A stretch of 15,902 bases of DNA from Spirochaetaceae bacterium (GCA_003554375.1 PWGF01000034.1:1-15902), one strand, 5' to 3'. Shown: positions 1 through 8,390, numbered from the stretch's first letter. The notes: a model not told the origin generated them from the letters alone. Translations and numbers: made by a program.

Positions 1-1121
1 ACTTAGTGGGAGAAGCGGTGACCTCGCATGCACGCCTGTCGCGCACAGTGACCGACGACGAGCGGTCCGATCTATCCCCGATCGTGGAAGAGTTGGGTCG
101 TCACGTTACCAGACTACGGGAGGTGGCGATGGGCATGCGAATGGTCCCGATAGGGCAGGCGTTTAGCCGCTTTCAGAGGGTAACACGCGATCTATCGCGT
201 CAGCTTGGGAAGGATGTGCGGCTGGTCACCGGCGGCGGTGAGACGGAGCTCGATAAGAGAATCATCGAGAGACTTACTGATCCGCTCCTCCACCTGGTTC
301 GCAACGCCGTCGATCATGGCATGGAGGATGAACGGACTCGGAAGGAAGCGGGCAAACCGGCACAAGGGACTGTCCAGCTACGTGCCGGTCAGGCCGGGGG
401 AATGGTCAATATCGAAGTGAGCGACGACGGGAAAGGGCTGGACGACAAGGCGATTCTGCGACAAGCACGGGAGCGCGGACTTGTCGGGAACGAGGCGGAA
501 CTAACGGAAGAGGAGATCTACGGACTCATCTTCGAGCCCGGATTCTCGACCGTTTCGGAGGTGAGCGACCTTTCCGGCCGTGGTGTCGGCATGGATGTGG
601 TCAAACGCACCATCGAGGCGCTCAACGGCACACTGAAGGTGCGAAGCGAGCACGGCTCGGGCACTGTTGTATCGCTACAGATTCCGCTTACCCTTGCAAT
701 CGTCGACGGCCTGCTACTGCGCATCGGCGATCGACACTACGTTGTGCCGCTGGCTTCAGTCGACGAATGCGTTGAGTTCACCTCTCAGGACCAGGCAGGA
801 GAGAACGGCCAACGGCTCGTGGAGATACGAGGGAAGCTTGTTCCGTATCTCGATTTGCGTCAGCTGTTCGAGATTAAGACAGATGCTCCGAACGTTTCCC
901 AGCTGGTGATCGTGAGTTCCGATGACGATAGGATCGGTTTGCTTGTCGAGGAGGTTGTCGGGCAGATGCAGGCGGTCATAAAGGCGCTCGGACCGTTGTA
1001 CCGGAATGTCGAGGGCGTCTCAGGCGCTACAATCCTGGGTACCGGCGAAATCGCTCTGATCCTCGACACTCCACGGCTGGTCAACATGGTTACCACCGGC
1101 ATCGTCGGCGCGCGGCGATAG
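1..1121 (+). CDS. cheA: Chemotaxis histidine kinase CheA, C-terminal part (5' truncated by window edge)
   Basis: CheA autophosphorylates in response to chemoreceptor-CheW signals and passes phosphate to CheY/CheB. The frame is open to the first base, and the visible protein begins inside the P3 dimerisation helix (a LVGEAVTSHARLSR stretch matching the usual LVGEL(V/I)... segment), so the GTG at 6 is not the real start. P1 (phosphoacceptor His) and P2 lie outside the window. Numbering from the codon at 6, the P4 ATPase shows an N-box at about 96-107 (HLVRNAVDHGME), G1 at 139-144 (SDDGKG), an FEPGFST box at 176-182 and G2 at 191-196 (GRGVGM). The CheW-like P5 domain runs from about 230 to 371. 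All catalytic boxes look intact. The stop is followed by 200 bp before the next gene, so co-transcription with the ATPase gene is plausible but not shown. Confidence 0.96.
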   Translation, partial: LVGEAVTSHARLSRTVTDDERSDLSPIVEELGRHVTRLREVAMGMRMVPIGQAFSRFQRVTRDLSRQLGKDVRLVTGGGETELDKRIIERLTDPLLHLVRNAVDHGMEDERTRKEAGKPAQGTVQLRAGQAGGMVNIEVSDDGKGLDDKAILRQARERGLVGNEAELTEEEIYGLIFEPGFSTVSEVSDLSGRGVGMDVVKRTIEALNGTLKVRSEHGSGTVVSLQIPLTLAIVDGLLLRIGDRHYVVPLASVDECVEFTSQDQAGENGQRLVEIRGKLVPYLDLRQLFEIKTDAPNVSQLVIVSSDDDRIGLLVEEVVGQMQAVIKALGPLYRNVEGVSGATILGTGEIALILDTPRLVNMVTTGIVGARR

Positions 1122-1321
1122 CAGCAGTGTCCGCCCATGCCGCACCTCCACCGTCGAGGAATGCCGTGACCGCAGAGCAGCAGAACCGCATCTCCCGACA
1201 GCAGTGCTCCCTCACCGAGAATCGGATCACCGGACCGGTAAGCTTCATTAGGAAGATGCTGCTGCCCGGAGAAGTGGTCGAACGCATGCCGGCTGTGTGG
1301 AGCCGGGCGTAGGAGCCGAGC
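1122..1321. other. 200-bp gap between cheA and the ParA/MinD-like gene
   Basis: I see no convincing gene here. A 61-codon frame from GTG 1127 to 1312 has no ribosome-binding site. The only structure noted is a hairpin at 1289-1306 (CCGGCT, GTGTGG, AGCCGG), 15 bp upstream of the next start codon. It has no T-tract, so it is not an obvious intrinsic terminator. Confidence 0.5.
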
Positions 1322-2299
1322 ATGGAGCGCATGGTAGTTCCGGTAGGAAGCGGAAAGGGTGGAGTCGGCAAGAGCGTGTTTACCGCCAACCTCGGCATCG
1401 CCCTCGCGCGCCGCGGAAAGACGGTAGTACTAGTTGACCTCGACTTCGGAGGCTCAAATCTTCATACGTGTCTCGGCGTGCGAAACACGCACGCCGGAAT
1501 CGGAAGATACGTGCACAAGCGCGAGGAGCGCTTTGATGCCCTTCTTGTTCCGACCGACATTCCTCGCCTGTTCTTCATACCGGGTGACGGGCTACTTCCC
1601 GAGACAGCAAACCTCAACTACTCCACGAAGCAGAAAATCATCCGAGAGGTTTGCCGGCTAACCGCCGATGTAGTGTTGCTGGATCTTGGCGCGGGTACGG
1701 CCTACAATACCCTCGACCTATTCCTTGCTTCGAATACCGGCATTGTTATCACGACTCCTGAGATTACCTCCATCCTGAATGCGTACGCGTTTCTCAAAGC
1801 AGCCATATTCCGCCTCATCGTACGAAGCTTTCCGCGCGGGAGTCCTGCCCGGAACGCAATCCGTGCGTTGGTTGCCGAGGGCATCGAGGGTAAGGACGTT
1901 ACTTTGCCTATGTTGGTTGACCACTTGGGCGAAGTCGATTCCGAGCATCAGGAGCTGGCGAGATCACGCCTGCGAGAGCTGCATCCGAAGGCCGTGTTGA
2001 ACATGGCACGGACGAAGGACGAGTTGCGTGTGGGTACACGGCTGCGAGAGATCTCGCGACGGAACCTCGGGATCAGTCCCGAGTACATTGGCGTGCTTCC
2101 GGAAGATGTCAGCGTTCCCCAAGCTATTGCCGCACGTACCGCCTGCGCGATCGCTTCGCCCGAATGCGAGTACTGTTCCGCCGTTGAGCGAGCGGCGCAG
2201 AACCTCATACGCTTGCGTCAGACCGAATCGCCGGTCCTCTACGAGGGTGATGAGGATTTGCACGTCCTGAACGTCGAGCAGGATCGAGCAGACGTTTGA
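1322..2299 (+). CDS. MinD/FlhG-like deviant Walker-A P-loop ATPase
   Basis: This 325-residue protein belongs to the ParA/MinD/FlhG family of positional ATPases. The deviant Walker A motif GKGGVGKS (residues 11-18) contains the signature lysine K12. The A' aspartate is D41 in VVLVDLDFGG, and Walker B is around D121 in VVLLDLGAGT. About 55 helical residues (165-220) are inserted before the AVLNMAR strand, longer than in classical MinD. No C-terminal amphipathic membrane-targeting helix like that of E. coli MinD is obvious; instead the C-terminus has a CEYC pair (C282, C285) and an acidic tail. The start is supported by GGAG about 7 nt before ATG 1322. Its place after cheA suggests positioning of a chemotaxis array or flagella, but general chromosome or plasmid partitioning cannot be excluded. 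No ParB or FlhF partner is visible. Confidence 0.85.
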   Translation: MERMVVPVGSGKGGVGKSVFTANLGIALARRGKTVVLVDLDFGGSNLHTCLGVRNTHAGIGRYVHKREERFDALLVPTDIPRLFFIPGDGLLPETANLNYSTKQKIIREVCRLTADVVLLDLGAGTAYNTLDLFLASNTGIVITTPEITSILNAYAFLKAAIFRLIVRSFPRGSPARNAIRALVAEGIEGKDVTLPMLVDHLGEVDSEHQELARSRLRELHPKAVLNMARTKDELRVGTRLREISRRNLGISPEYIGVLPEDVSVPQAIAARTACAIASPECEYCSAVERAAQNLIRLRQTESPVLYEGDEDLHVLNVEQDRADV

Positions 2300-2386
2300 A
2301 AGGCCCCGTGCCCGGCAGCGGCCGGCTGTTCCCGCGGATCTGGACTTGAGCCCGCGTGAGTGAGTAGACAGGTAAGAAGGAGCTTC

Positions 2387-3361
2387 ATGCATCGGAGAAG
2401 GTGGGTAGAGCAAATGGCTGTGATTTCGGCGTTGTTTGTTGGTATCGCGGTGGCGGGCCAGCCTCAGGAGAGCAGCGCGTTCTCGCAAGTACTCGAAGCA
2501 ATCGACAGGCTCCATGCGCAGGAGGAGCACGCCGCAGTCGTCGCCGAAGTCGGGCGCTTCGAGCGTAGCCGGGCGTACGCGACGGCAGACGCCGCGGAGC
2601 GTGCGGCGTTGTGGTGGAGAGCCGCCCGCGCGGATATGGCGCAGCTCGAGCTCCGGTATCGGGACGGGCAGTTGGAGGGCAGGGAGCTTCGCAGGGCGGT
2701 TGAGCCTATCGAAGAGAAGGCGGCGCGCGCGGCGGAGGCCGATCCTTCGGCGGCTGAGCCGTTGGTCTGGCAGGCCGCCGCTACGGGCTTGCGAGCGCGA
2801 GAGGAGGGGCGGCTGCGCGCGCTCGGTACTCTCGGCGAGGTGCGGGAGCTATTTGCTGTCGCGCTTGAACGCAACCCTGAGCTACCGGAGGCACACCTGA
2901 TACTCGGACAGCTTTACCGAGAGCTCCCCGGGCGCCCACTGGCGTGGGGGAACGATCGTGCCGCAGTCTCTTCCGGGCGGTACGCGGTGGAGCTCTATGA
3001 GCGCGAGCGGGATGAATGGGAGGCTGCTGAGGCGGGAACGGAAGACTCGCATTCGATTGTGCCCTATCACCGCTTCTATCTCTCGCTTGCGGAGAGCCTG
3101 TATGAGCGCGACTGGTCGCATGAGGAGCGGCAACGGCGCAAGGACGAGCTTGCCCAAGCGTATCGGGAAGCTGACGATGAGCTGACCCGCGCAGCGCACT
3201 ACGAAGGCACGGTCGACCTGCCGCCGATCTCAGATCGTGCCGAGGCCCAAGATCTTGTCCGCGAGATGCTGGCGGATCTCCAACTGCGGCGACCTTTTTC
3301 GCTACGTCTCCGCCTGGACTATGAGCACGCGCGGGATCTCGAAGCCAAGCTTGCCCGGTAG
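2387..3361 (+). CDS. Exported TPR-like helical repeat protein of unknown function
   Basis: I do not recognise a specific named family. The start is set at ATG 2387 because AAGGAG stands 5 nt upstream; a GTG 27 nt earlier is in frame but has no such site. The N-terminus reads as a signal peptide: MHRRRW, then a hydrophobic stretch of about residues 11-23, then a possible cleavage near VAG-Q. There is no lipobox cysteine. The 324-residue product is mostly charged alpha helix. A TPR-like segment lies near residues 153-178 (LERNPELPEAHLILGQLY region) and is followed by PGRPLAWGND, which resembles the loop seen in periplasmic TPR proteins. It is probably periplasmic. It starts 87 bp after the ATPase gene on the same strand and may share its transcript. 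It converges with the hybrid kinase gene. Confidence 0.75.
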   Translation: MHRRRWVEQMAVISALFVGIAVAGQPQESSAFSQVLEAIDRLHAQEEHAAVVAEVGRFERSRAYATADAAERAALWWRAARADMAQLELRYRDGQLEGRELRRAVEPIEEKAARAAEADPSAAEPLVWQAAATGLRAREEGRLRALGTLGEVRELFAVALERNPELPEAHLILGQLYRELPGRPLAWGNDRAAVSSGRYAVELYERERDEWEAAEAGTEDSHSIVPYHRFYLSLAESLYERDWSHEERQRRKDELAQAYREADDELTRAAHYEGTVDLPPISDRAEAQDLVREMLADLQLRRPFSLRLRLDYEHARDLEAKLAR

Positions 3362-3393
3362 GGGAGAACACCGCGCGCTCACTTGCCTTCGGT

Positions 3394-3433
3394 GGCTTGA
3401 CCAAGCCTTCGTCACCCGAGGCCCCTGCGAAGG
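3394..3433. terminator. Possible weak terminator hairpins between convergent genes
   Basis: The 117-bp gap between two converging genes contains GGCTT-GACC-AAGCC (3394-3407). Sharing two bases with it is CCTTCG...CGAAGG (3406-3433), followed by TTTAGG. The stems are short and the T-tract is only three bases, so termination here is a guess from position. Confidence 0.3.
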
Positions 3434-3478
3434 TTTAGGAACTTCCCGTTGGTCACGCCGGGTTCGATTGTGCCCGGG

Positions 3479-6400
3479 CTACTCCTGTGCTACTACCCGG
3501 TTCCTTCCTGCCTGTTTCGCCTGATAGAGCGCCTGGTCCGCTCGATGAAGCAGCTCCTTGGGGTTGGAATGACTTTGGGGAATCATCGATGTGATTCCCA
3601 AGGAGATGGTCACCACCGAAGAAATAGGCGAGTTGGGAATGGGGATGCTCTGAGCTTCCACGTCGCGTCGCATTCTCTCGGCGAGCGACGCGGCATCGCC
3701 GGCGGACGTGTCAGGGAGCAATACCGCGAACTCCTCACCTCCGTAGCGCGCGAAAGGGTCGCCGGCTCGTCTGGCGTAGGCTGAAACCGTGTCCGCTATC
3801 CGCCTGAGGCAGTCGTCCCCCGCAGGGTGCCCGAAGGAGTCGTTATAGAGCTTGAAGCAATCGATATCGATCATCACCAAAGCGAGAGGCCGGGCCGATC
3901 GGAGCGCGCGGTACCATTCGCGCGACAGCGCTTCGTCGAAGAAGCGGCGGCTTGCGGCACCGGTCAACGCATCGTAGTTCACTTGCGAGATGTTGATCTG
4001 TGCCCGTATACGCGCCAGAAGCTCGTCGCGTGCCACCGGCTTGGTGAGGTAATCGTTGGCTCCGTACGAGAAACCCTCCACCATGTCCCGCATCTGGTCC
4101 TTCACGGTGAGAAGGATCACGGGAAGCTCAGTATGCGAATAACTCGTGCGAATGCGGCGCAACGTCTCATACCCACTCATCTTGGGCATCATGACGTCCA
4201 GAAGTATTACTGAAATGCGGTCCGCCGACTCTTCTACCATCCGGAGCGCCTCGGAACCGTCGCCGGCCGCTCGCACGCGGTAACCCCGTAGCCGCAGATG
4301 ATTCTCCAGGACATGGCGGTTGAGCGGATCGTCATCTACTATCAGAACAAGCTCGCTTTGCCCCGCCAAGCTCAGGGAGCTGCCGTCGGTGGAGTCAGAC
4401 GGGCGAGCTGTTCCCGCTTCCTCTTGAGCGGGATGCGCTTCGATCGTCGCTTCTTCGGCACTCCGTGGTGGTTGGGGGCCCAGGCTCGGCTCGTGAAACG
4501 GTGCGTCGCGCGGCGTAGGCGCGGAAGGAACGGAGGGCGCGGAAGGCGGCCAAAACGCGGAGACGGTCGTGGCGGAGACTGGGTCATGGTGCACGGGCAG
4601 AGAGAAACTGAACACGCTTCCTTTGCCGGGCTCCGAGTCGACTTCGATGCTCCCGCCGTGTAGCTCCACCAGGCTTTTCGTGATACTCAGGCCGATCCCG
4701 GTTCCCCCGTGCTCCCGCGTTGCCGACATGTCGGCCTGCTCGAACGGCTCGAAAATGCGGTCCACGTCGTTCGGCTCAATTCCGCACCCTGTGTCGTAGA
4801 CGTCCACCCGCACCGCATCGCCCTCGCACTGTGCGCGAATCGCGACGGTACCGGAATCGGTGAACTTCACCGCGTTTCCCAAGAGGTTATGCAAAATCTG
4901 TTGAAGTCTCTCTTCGTCGCCGAAGACCGGAGGCAGGTTATCGGGCACATCGTTCTTGAGAGATATCGGCTTGTCGCCAAGAAGCGGGCGCACGTGCTCC
5001 AGGACAACCTCCGCCAGCGTCCGAATGTCGACCGGTCGGCGCGAAAGGACGATGTCTCGGTTCTTGAGGCGAGAGGCGTCGAGGATGTCGTTTACCAGAT
5101 TCGACAGGCGTTTTGCTCCGGCTGAGATGAGCTCGAGCTCATGGTTCGCTCGAACCGGGAGATCCCCCGCCGTCCCGTCACGGAGACCGTCCGCAAGGCC
5201 GATTATGCCGTGAAGCGGCGTCTTGAGCTCATGCGATGTGTTGGCAAGGAATTCGTCCTTGAGCTTATCGTTGCGAACAAGGCGCTCGGAGAGCCGCTTC
5301 ACGGAATCAAAGGCGTGCGAGAACCTCTGAGAAACCGTGAAGGACTGAAAGAGCAGGAATACCAACAACCCCACCGCGGTCAAATCGAGAAACGGGAAGG
5401 GTACATACTGACGCAGAATGTCGGTAAGAGCACAGACGAAAAGGAACGCCATTCCGCTAAAGGCGGCGCCGGCGCCCTCTTCTCCTTCGATGAGCGCGCG
5501 GCTTACGGCAACGACAGCGAACAGGCCGCCGACAATCGCCACGGCCTGGTACGGGAAGAGAGTGTATATCCCCCAGTGCACCGGCAGAACAAGCACTCCT
5601 GCTGCAAAGAGTAGTCCGATCGCCTGAAAAACCCGGACGGGCAGATACGGCAGTTGGCGTGGAAATGACTCGCGGATGAACATCAGGAGGACCACCACCG
5701 CCAAGTAGAAGGTGAACGCGAGCTCCAACTTCCGAACCGCAGCCATAGAGGCATCCGGGAAGAACAAGAACACCGGGTATTGATCGGTAACGAGAATCCT
5801 CGCGGCAATCAGAAGTGCGAAGATGCCGAAGTAGAGGCTGGAACGGTCGTCTCTCCGAAGAGCGAAGAGAACGAAATGGTAGATTGCCATAATAAGTATG
5901 CTACCGAGAAGCACGAAGGCTATGGCGAGGCGGTGTTCTCGTCGGGTCCTGATGTGCTCCTCGTTTCCGATTTCGATACTCTTCCAGATCCCGCTGTTCG
6001 TGCTGGAATAGTTGGCGACCTCCACCACCAGCTGCGCCTCCGCATTCTCCGGAAAGAACGAAACACTCTTCGGAAAGTGGCGGGGAACGGTGTCCGCGCG
6101 GTTTCGTCCGGGATCGCCTGAGGATGCAATCAGCCGGCCGTCCAGATACAGTCGATAGCTGCTGAGGATCTGCGGTAGGCCGAGCAAGAGTACTCGTTCC
6201 TCCGGGAGACGAACGCTGATCCGGTAGCTCCCGTAGGTGCGCAGAGGAGAAGAGGGATGCGATTCCGGCTGTCGGTTCCACGGCAAAGGAACCTGTTGGA
6301 GAACGGCTTCGTCTCCGGGCTTTCCGGCCGGCCGCTCGTTCCCAACTACGCCTGTCTCGTGTCCGGACCCATGCGGCTTCGAAGCACGCTCCTCGCTGAC

Positions 6401-6631
6401 AAGGAAGCGCTGATGGAAGAACTCCCACTCTCCGTCAAGACGAACCGGACCGTAGGCATTGAAGTCCCAATCCCGCAGATCGATCGTTCCGGCTTCGGCG
6501 ACGGGTGGCTCGGTATCCCCAGGTCTGGTGGCGTCACAGGCAAACAGCAGAGAAGCGGCCAGGATGATGATAGTCCGCACAAGCACCCACAACGGCAGCA
6601 TCATGACTTCATAGCTACTCTTACTCTTCAT
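3479..6631 (-). CDS. 7TMR-DISM hybrid sensor histidine kinase with receiver and GGDEF output
   Basis: This is a 1050-residue membrane sensor. ATG 6631 is chosen because a sigma70-type promoter lies about 45 bp upstream and a signal-like sequence follows directly (hydrophobic residues 11-31, ending LLFAC, a possible spirochaetal lipobox). The in-frame extension to 6865 would run through that promoter. An extracytoplasmic 7TMR-DISM jelly-roll-like region (about 50-225) precedes seven hydrophobic helices (about 235-430). HisKA follows with the phospho-accepting H467 in SHELKTP, then HATPase boxes (HNLLGNAVKFT, DTGCGI at 613-618, GGTGIGL), a Pro/Ser linker (690-755), and a receiver with D766/D767, D812 and K864. 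The C-terminal GGDEF domain has GGEEF at 964-968 and an inhibitory RxxD five residues before it (R955-D958). All active sites look intact, predicting phosphorelay-controlled c-di-GMP synthesis. The ligand is unknown. Confidence 0.93.
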   Translation of the reverse strand: MKSKSSYEVMMLPLWVLVRTIIILAASLLFACDATRPGDTEPPVAEAGTIDLRDWDFNAYGPVRLDGEWEFFHQRFLVSEERASKPHGSGHETGVVGNERPAGKPGDEAVLQQVPLPWNRQPESHPSSPLRTYGSYRISVRLPEERVLLLGLPQILSSYRLYLDGRLIASSGDPGRNRADTVPRHFPKSVSFFPENAEAQLVVEVANYSSTNSGIWKSIEIGNEEHIRTRREHRLAIAFVLLGSILIMAIYHFVLFALRRDDRSSLYFGIFALLIAARILVTDQYPVFLFFPDASMAAVRKLELAFTFYLAVVVLLMFIRESFPRQLPYLPVRVFQAIGLLFAAGVLVLPVHWGIYTLFPYQAVAIVGGLFAVVAVSRALIEGEEGAGAAFSGMAFLFVCALTDILRQYVPFPFLDLTAVGLLVFLLFQSFTVSQRFSHAFDSVKRLSERLVRNDKLKDEFLANTSHELKTPLHGIIGLADGLRDGTAGDLPVRANHELELISAGAKRLSNLVNDILDASRLKNRDIVLSRRPVDIRTLAEVVLEHVRPLLGDKPISLKNDVPDNLPPVFGDEERLQQILHNLLGNAVKFTDSGTVAIRAQCEGDAVRVDVYDTGCGIEPNDVDRIFEPFEQADMSATREHGGTGIGLSITKSLVELHGGSIEVDSEPGKGSVFSFSLPVHHDPVSATTVSAFWPPSAPSVPSAPTPRDAPFHEPSLGPQPPRSAEEATIEAHPAQEEAGTARPSDSTDGSSLSLAGQSELVLIVDDDPLNRHVLENHLRLRGYRVRAAGDGSEALRMVEESADRISVILLDVMMPKMSGYETLRRIRTSYSHTELPVILLTVKDQMRDMVEGFSYGANDYLTKPVARDELLARIRAQINISQVNYDALTGAASRRFFDEALSREWYRALRSARPLALVMIDIDCFKLYNDSFGHPAGDDCLRRIADTVSAYARRAGDPFARYGGEEFAVLLPDTSAGDAASLAERMRRDVEAQSIPIPNSPISSVVTISLGITSMIPQSHSNPKELLHRADQALYQAKQAGRNRVVAQE

Positions 6632-6677
6632 GCCGGTGACGCGACATGCATCGCCGAAGGATGTCCTGCATGTCCGG

Positions 6678-6706
6678 ATAGTAGCACCGCCCGGGTGCGG
6701 ACGCAA
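6678..6706 (-). promoter_or_regulatory. Sigma70-type promoter for the hybrid kinase gene
   Basis: Read on the minus strand: TTGCGT, 17 bp, TACTAT, with predicted transcription start near 6671, about 40 nt ahead of ATG 6631. The spacer holds a dyad (GCACC, CGGGC, GGTGC; 6684-6698) that could bind a regulator. This is motif matching only. Confidence 0.55.
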
Positions 6707-6717
6707 TGGTCGGGCAG

Positions 6718-6753
6718 CCGAGCGGCGTTCCGGGACTTCTCGGCCCCGCTCGG
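6718..6753. repeat. Inverted repeat between divergent kinase and crtI promoters
   Basis: CCGAGCGG at 6718-6725 is matched by CCGCTCGG at 6746-6753, giving an 8-bp perfect stem with a 20-nt loop. It sits upstream of both divergent promoters. No T-tract follows. It could be an operator or just GC-rich chance pairing. Confidence 0.35.
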
Positions 6754-6811
6754 GCCCGGCAGTAGTACGCCCTGCCCGATTGGCTTCACGACAAAGCCTT
6801 CTCCGGAGCCT

Positions 6812-6826
6812 GTAGCGCAAAGTGTG
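6812..6826 (+). promoter_or_regulatory. Putative operator 1 for the XRE-B12 regulator, upstream of crtI
   Basis: GTAGCGCAAAGTGTG shares its first eight bases (GTAGCGCA) and the trailing TGTG with the site over the regulator's own promoter (10344-10358). It lies about 30 bp upstream of the predicted crtI -35 and runs into a small dyad, AGTGT...ACACT (6821-6839). Operator identity is inferred from the shared sequence. Confidence 0.45.
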
Positions 6827-6856
6827 GTGATAAAACACTAGTTCGGCATCTTTCGC

Positions 6857-6885
6857 TTGTTGCATAGCGTACTGTGTAGTATTCT
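6857..6885 (+). promoter_or_regulatory. Candidate crtIB promoter
   Basis: TTGTTG (6857-6862), a 17-bp spacer and TATTCT (6880-6885). The -35 box is weak, matching mainly in TTG. TAGTAT at 6877-6882 is an alternative -10. The spacer is occupied by a second copy of the putative operator, which would make the promoter directly repressible. Confidence 0.45.
6865..6878 (+). promoter_or_regulatory. Putative operator 2, inside the crtI promoter spacer
   Basis: TAGCGTACTGTGTA matches operator 1 and the regulator-promoter site in TAGCG, the A two bases later, and TGT. It begins exactly 52 bp after the equivalent base of operator 1, close to five helical turns, so both would face the same side of the DNA. 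Confidence 0.4.
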
Positions 6886-6908
6886 CCCCTTGGAGGCAGT
6901 GGCAGGTA

Positions 6909-8390
6909 ATGAAGACAATGCGAGCTACAGCCGCGGTAATCGGCGGAGGATTCGCAGGGTTGAGCGTGTCGGCCTATCTGGCCCGAGCCGGCTACCGGGT
7001 TCAGCTGTTCGAGAAGAACGACCAACCGGGGGGGAGGGCTAGGTACTGGTCACACCGCGGGGATCGCTTTGATATGGGGCCCTCCTGGTACCTCATGCCG
7101 GAGGTATTCGAGCGCTTTTTCACGGATATCGGGCGGCGCCGCGAAGACTACTACGAGCTGAAGCGGCTCGATCCGTACTATACGGTCTTTTTCTCACCGG
7201 ATGAGTCGGTCACGGTAGGACCGGACATCGAGAGGACCGTGACCCTCTTCGAAAGCTTTGAGCCCGGTGGCGGCGCTCGGCTCCGACGGTACCTCGAGCA
7301 GGCCCGGTACAAGTACGATGTGGCGATGCGCCAGTTTCTCTACCGCGATTACCGCCGCCTGAGTGACTTCTTCAGCCCTCGGATGTTGATCGAAGGGTCA
7401 AGGCTGCGGGTGCTCTCCTCGCTCGACAAGCAGGTGCGCCGATCGTTCCGCGACCGCCGAGCCAGACAGATTCTCGAGTATGCGATGGTCTTTCTGGGAA
7501 CTCGCCCGGAGGAGGCACCGGCACTCTACTCGATCATGTCACATGTGGACATGAACCTGGGCGTCTACTATCCGGCAGGCGGTCTCGCCGGGGTCGCCCA
7601 GGCAATGGAAGCGCTCGCGCGCCAGATGGGCGTCGAACTACGGACGAGCCGGCCGGTGAGCGAGATTCGCGTCGAAGGCGACAGAGCCACGGGAGTTGTA
7701 AGCGGAGGCCGGCTGCACCGGGCGGATGTCGTGGTCTCCGCAGCGGACTACGCGCATACCGAGCTCGAGCTTCTGGGCGGCGAGCGGCGAACGTACGACT
7801 CCCGGTACTGGGAGCGGCGCGTGGTTGCGCCCTCGATGTTCGTCGCCTTCTTGGGTGTGAACAAGCGCTTACCGCGCCTCCAGCACCACAATCTCTACTT
7901 CTCGGAAAGCTGGAACCAGCATTTCGATGCGGTCTTCTCGTCTCCTGCTTGGCCGCCTAACCCGTGTTTCTATCTCAGCTGTATCTCCAAGACCGACGCC
8001 GACGCTGCGCCGAACGGCGCGGAGAACCTCTTTCTCCTCGTGCCGGTCGCGCCGGGAATGGAAGATACTGACGAAGCCCGCGAGAGCTATTTCCAGCTCC
8101 TGCTCGATCACGTGGAACGGGTAACCGGCGAATCGCTCAGCGACGCGATCGCCGTCAAGCGCCTCTACTCGCACCGTGATTTCGCGGCGGACTACAACGC
8201 CTACCAAGGGACCGCGCTCGGGCTGGCGCATACACTTGGGCAGACTGCGGTTTTTCGCCCGCAGAGGCGCAGTCGGAAGGTCCGAAACCTCTACTACACC
8301 GGGCAGTATACACACCCCGGTGTCGGAGTGCCCATGACGCTCATATCGTCGGAGGTCACTGCGCGGGAAATCCGGAAGGACGAAAGATGA
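6909..8390 (+). CDS. crtI: Phytoene desaturase-type carotenoid oxidoreductase
   Basis: This is an FAD-dependent CrtI-family enzyme (493 residues, normal length) that introduces double bases of conjugation into phytoene or a related C30/C40 precursor at the membrane surface. The N-terminal Rossmann motif is VIGGGFAGLS with G12, G14 and G17 and the ribose-binding E35, followed by PGGRA (40-44). The C-terminal FAD motif appears as YYTGQYTHPGVGVPM, close to the usual THPGxGxP. Starts at 6909 and 6918 are both possible; GGAGG lies 12 nt before the first, with a closer GGCAGG. The gene overlaps crtB by ATGA, so the two are translationally coupled. The number of desaturation steps and the chain length (CrtI versus CrtN type) cannot be read from sequence alone. 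Promoter-proximal repeats suggest control by the B12-binding regulator downstream. Confidence 0.93.
   Translation: MKTMRATAAVIGGGFAGLSVSAYLARAGYRVQLFEKNDQPGGRARYWSHRGDRFDMGPSWYLMPEVFERFFTDIGRRREDYYELKRLDPYYTVFFSPDESVTVGPDIERTVTLFESFEPGGGARLRRYLEQARYKYDVAMRQFLYRDYRRLSDFFSPRMLIEGSRLRVLSSLDKQVRRSFRDRRARQILEYAMVFLGTRPEEAPALYSIMSHVDMNLGVYYPAGGLAGVAQAMEALARQMGVELRTSRPVSEIRVEGDRATGVVSGGRLHRADVVVSAADYAHTELELLGGERRTYDSRYWERRVVAPSMFVAFLGVNKRLPRLQHHNLYFSESWNQHFDAVFSSPAWPPNPCFYLSCISKTDADAAPNGAENLFLLVPVAPGMEDTDEARESYFQLLLDHVERVTGESLSDAIAVKRLYSHRDFAADYNAYQGTALGLAHTLGQTAVFRPQRRSRKVRNLYYTGQYTHPGVGVPMTLISSEVTAREIRKDER

Noticed and set aside
1127..1312. 61-codon frame between cheA and the ATPase gene
   Set aside because: GTG start without a ribosome-binding site and no recognisable features.
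2781..3404. 207-codon minus-strand frame within the TPR-like gene
   Set aside because: Arg/Pro/Ala-rich antisense shadow typical of GC-rich DNA.
6632..6865. N-terminal extension of the hybrid kinase by 78 codons
   Set aside because: Arg-rich, precedes a clear signal-type sequence, and would require transcription starting upstream of a good promoter at 6678-6706.
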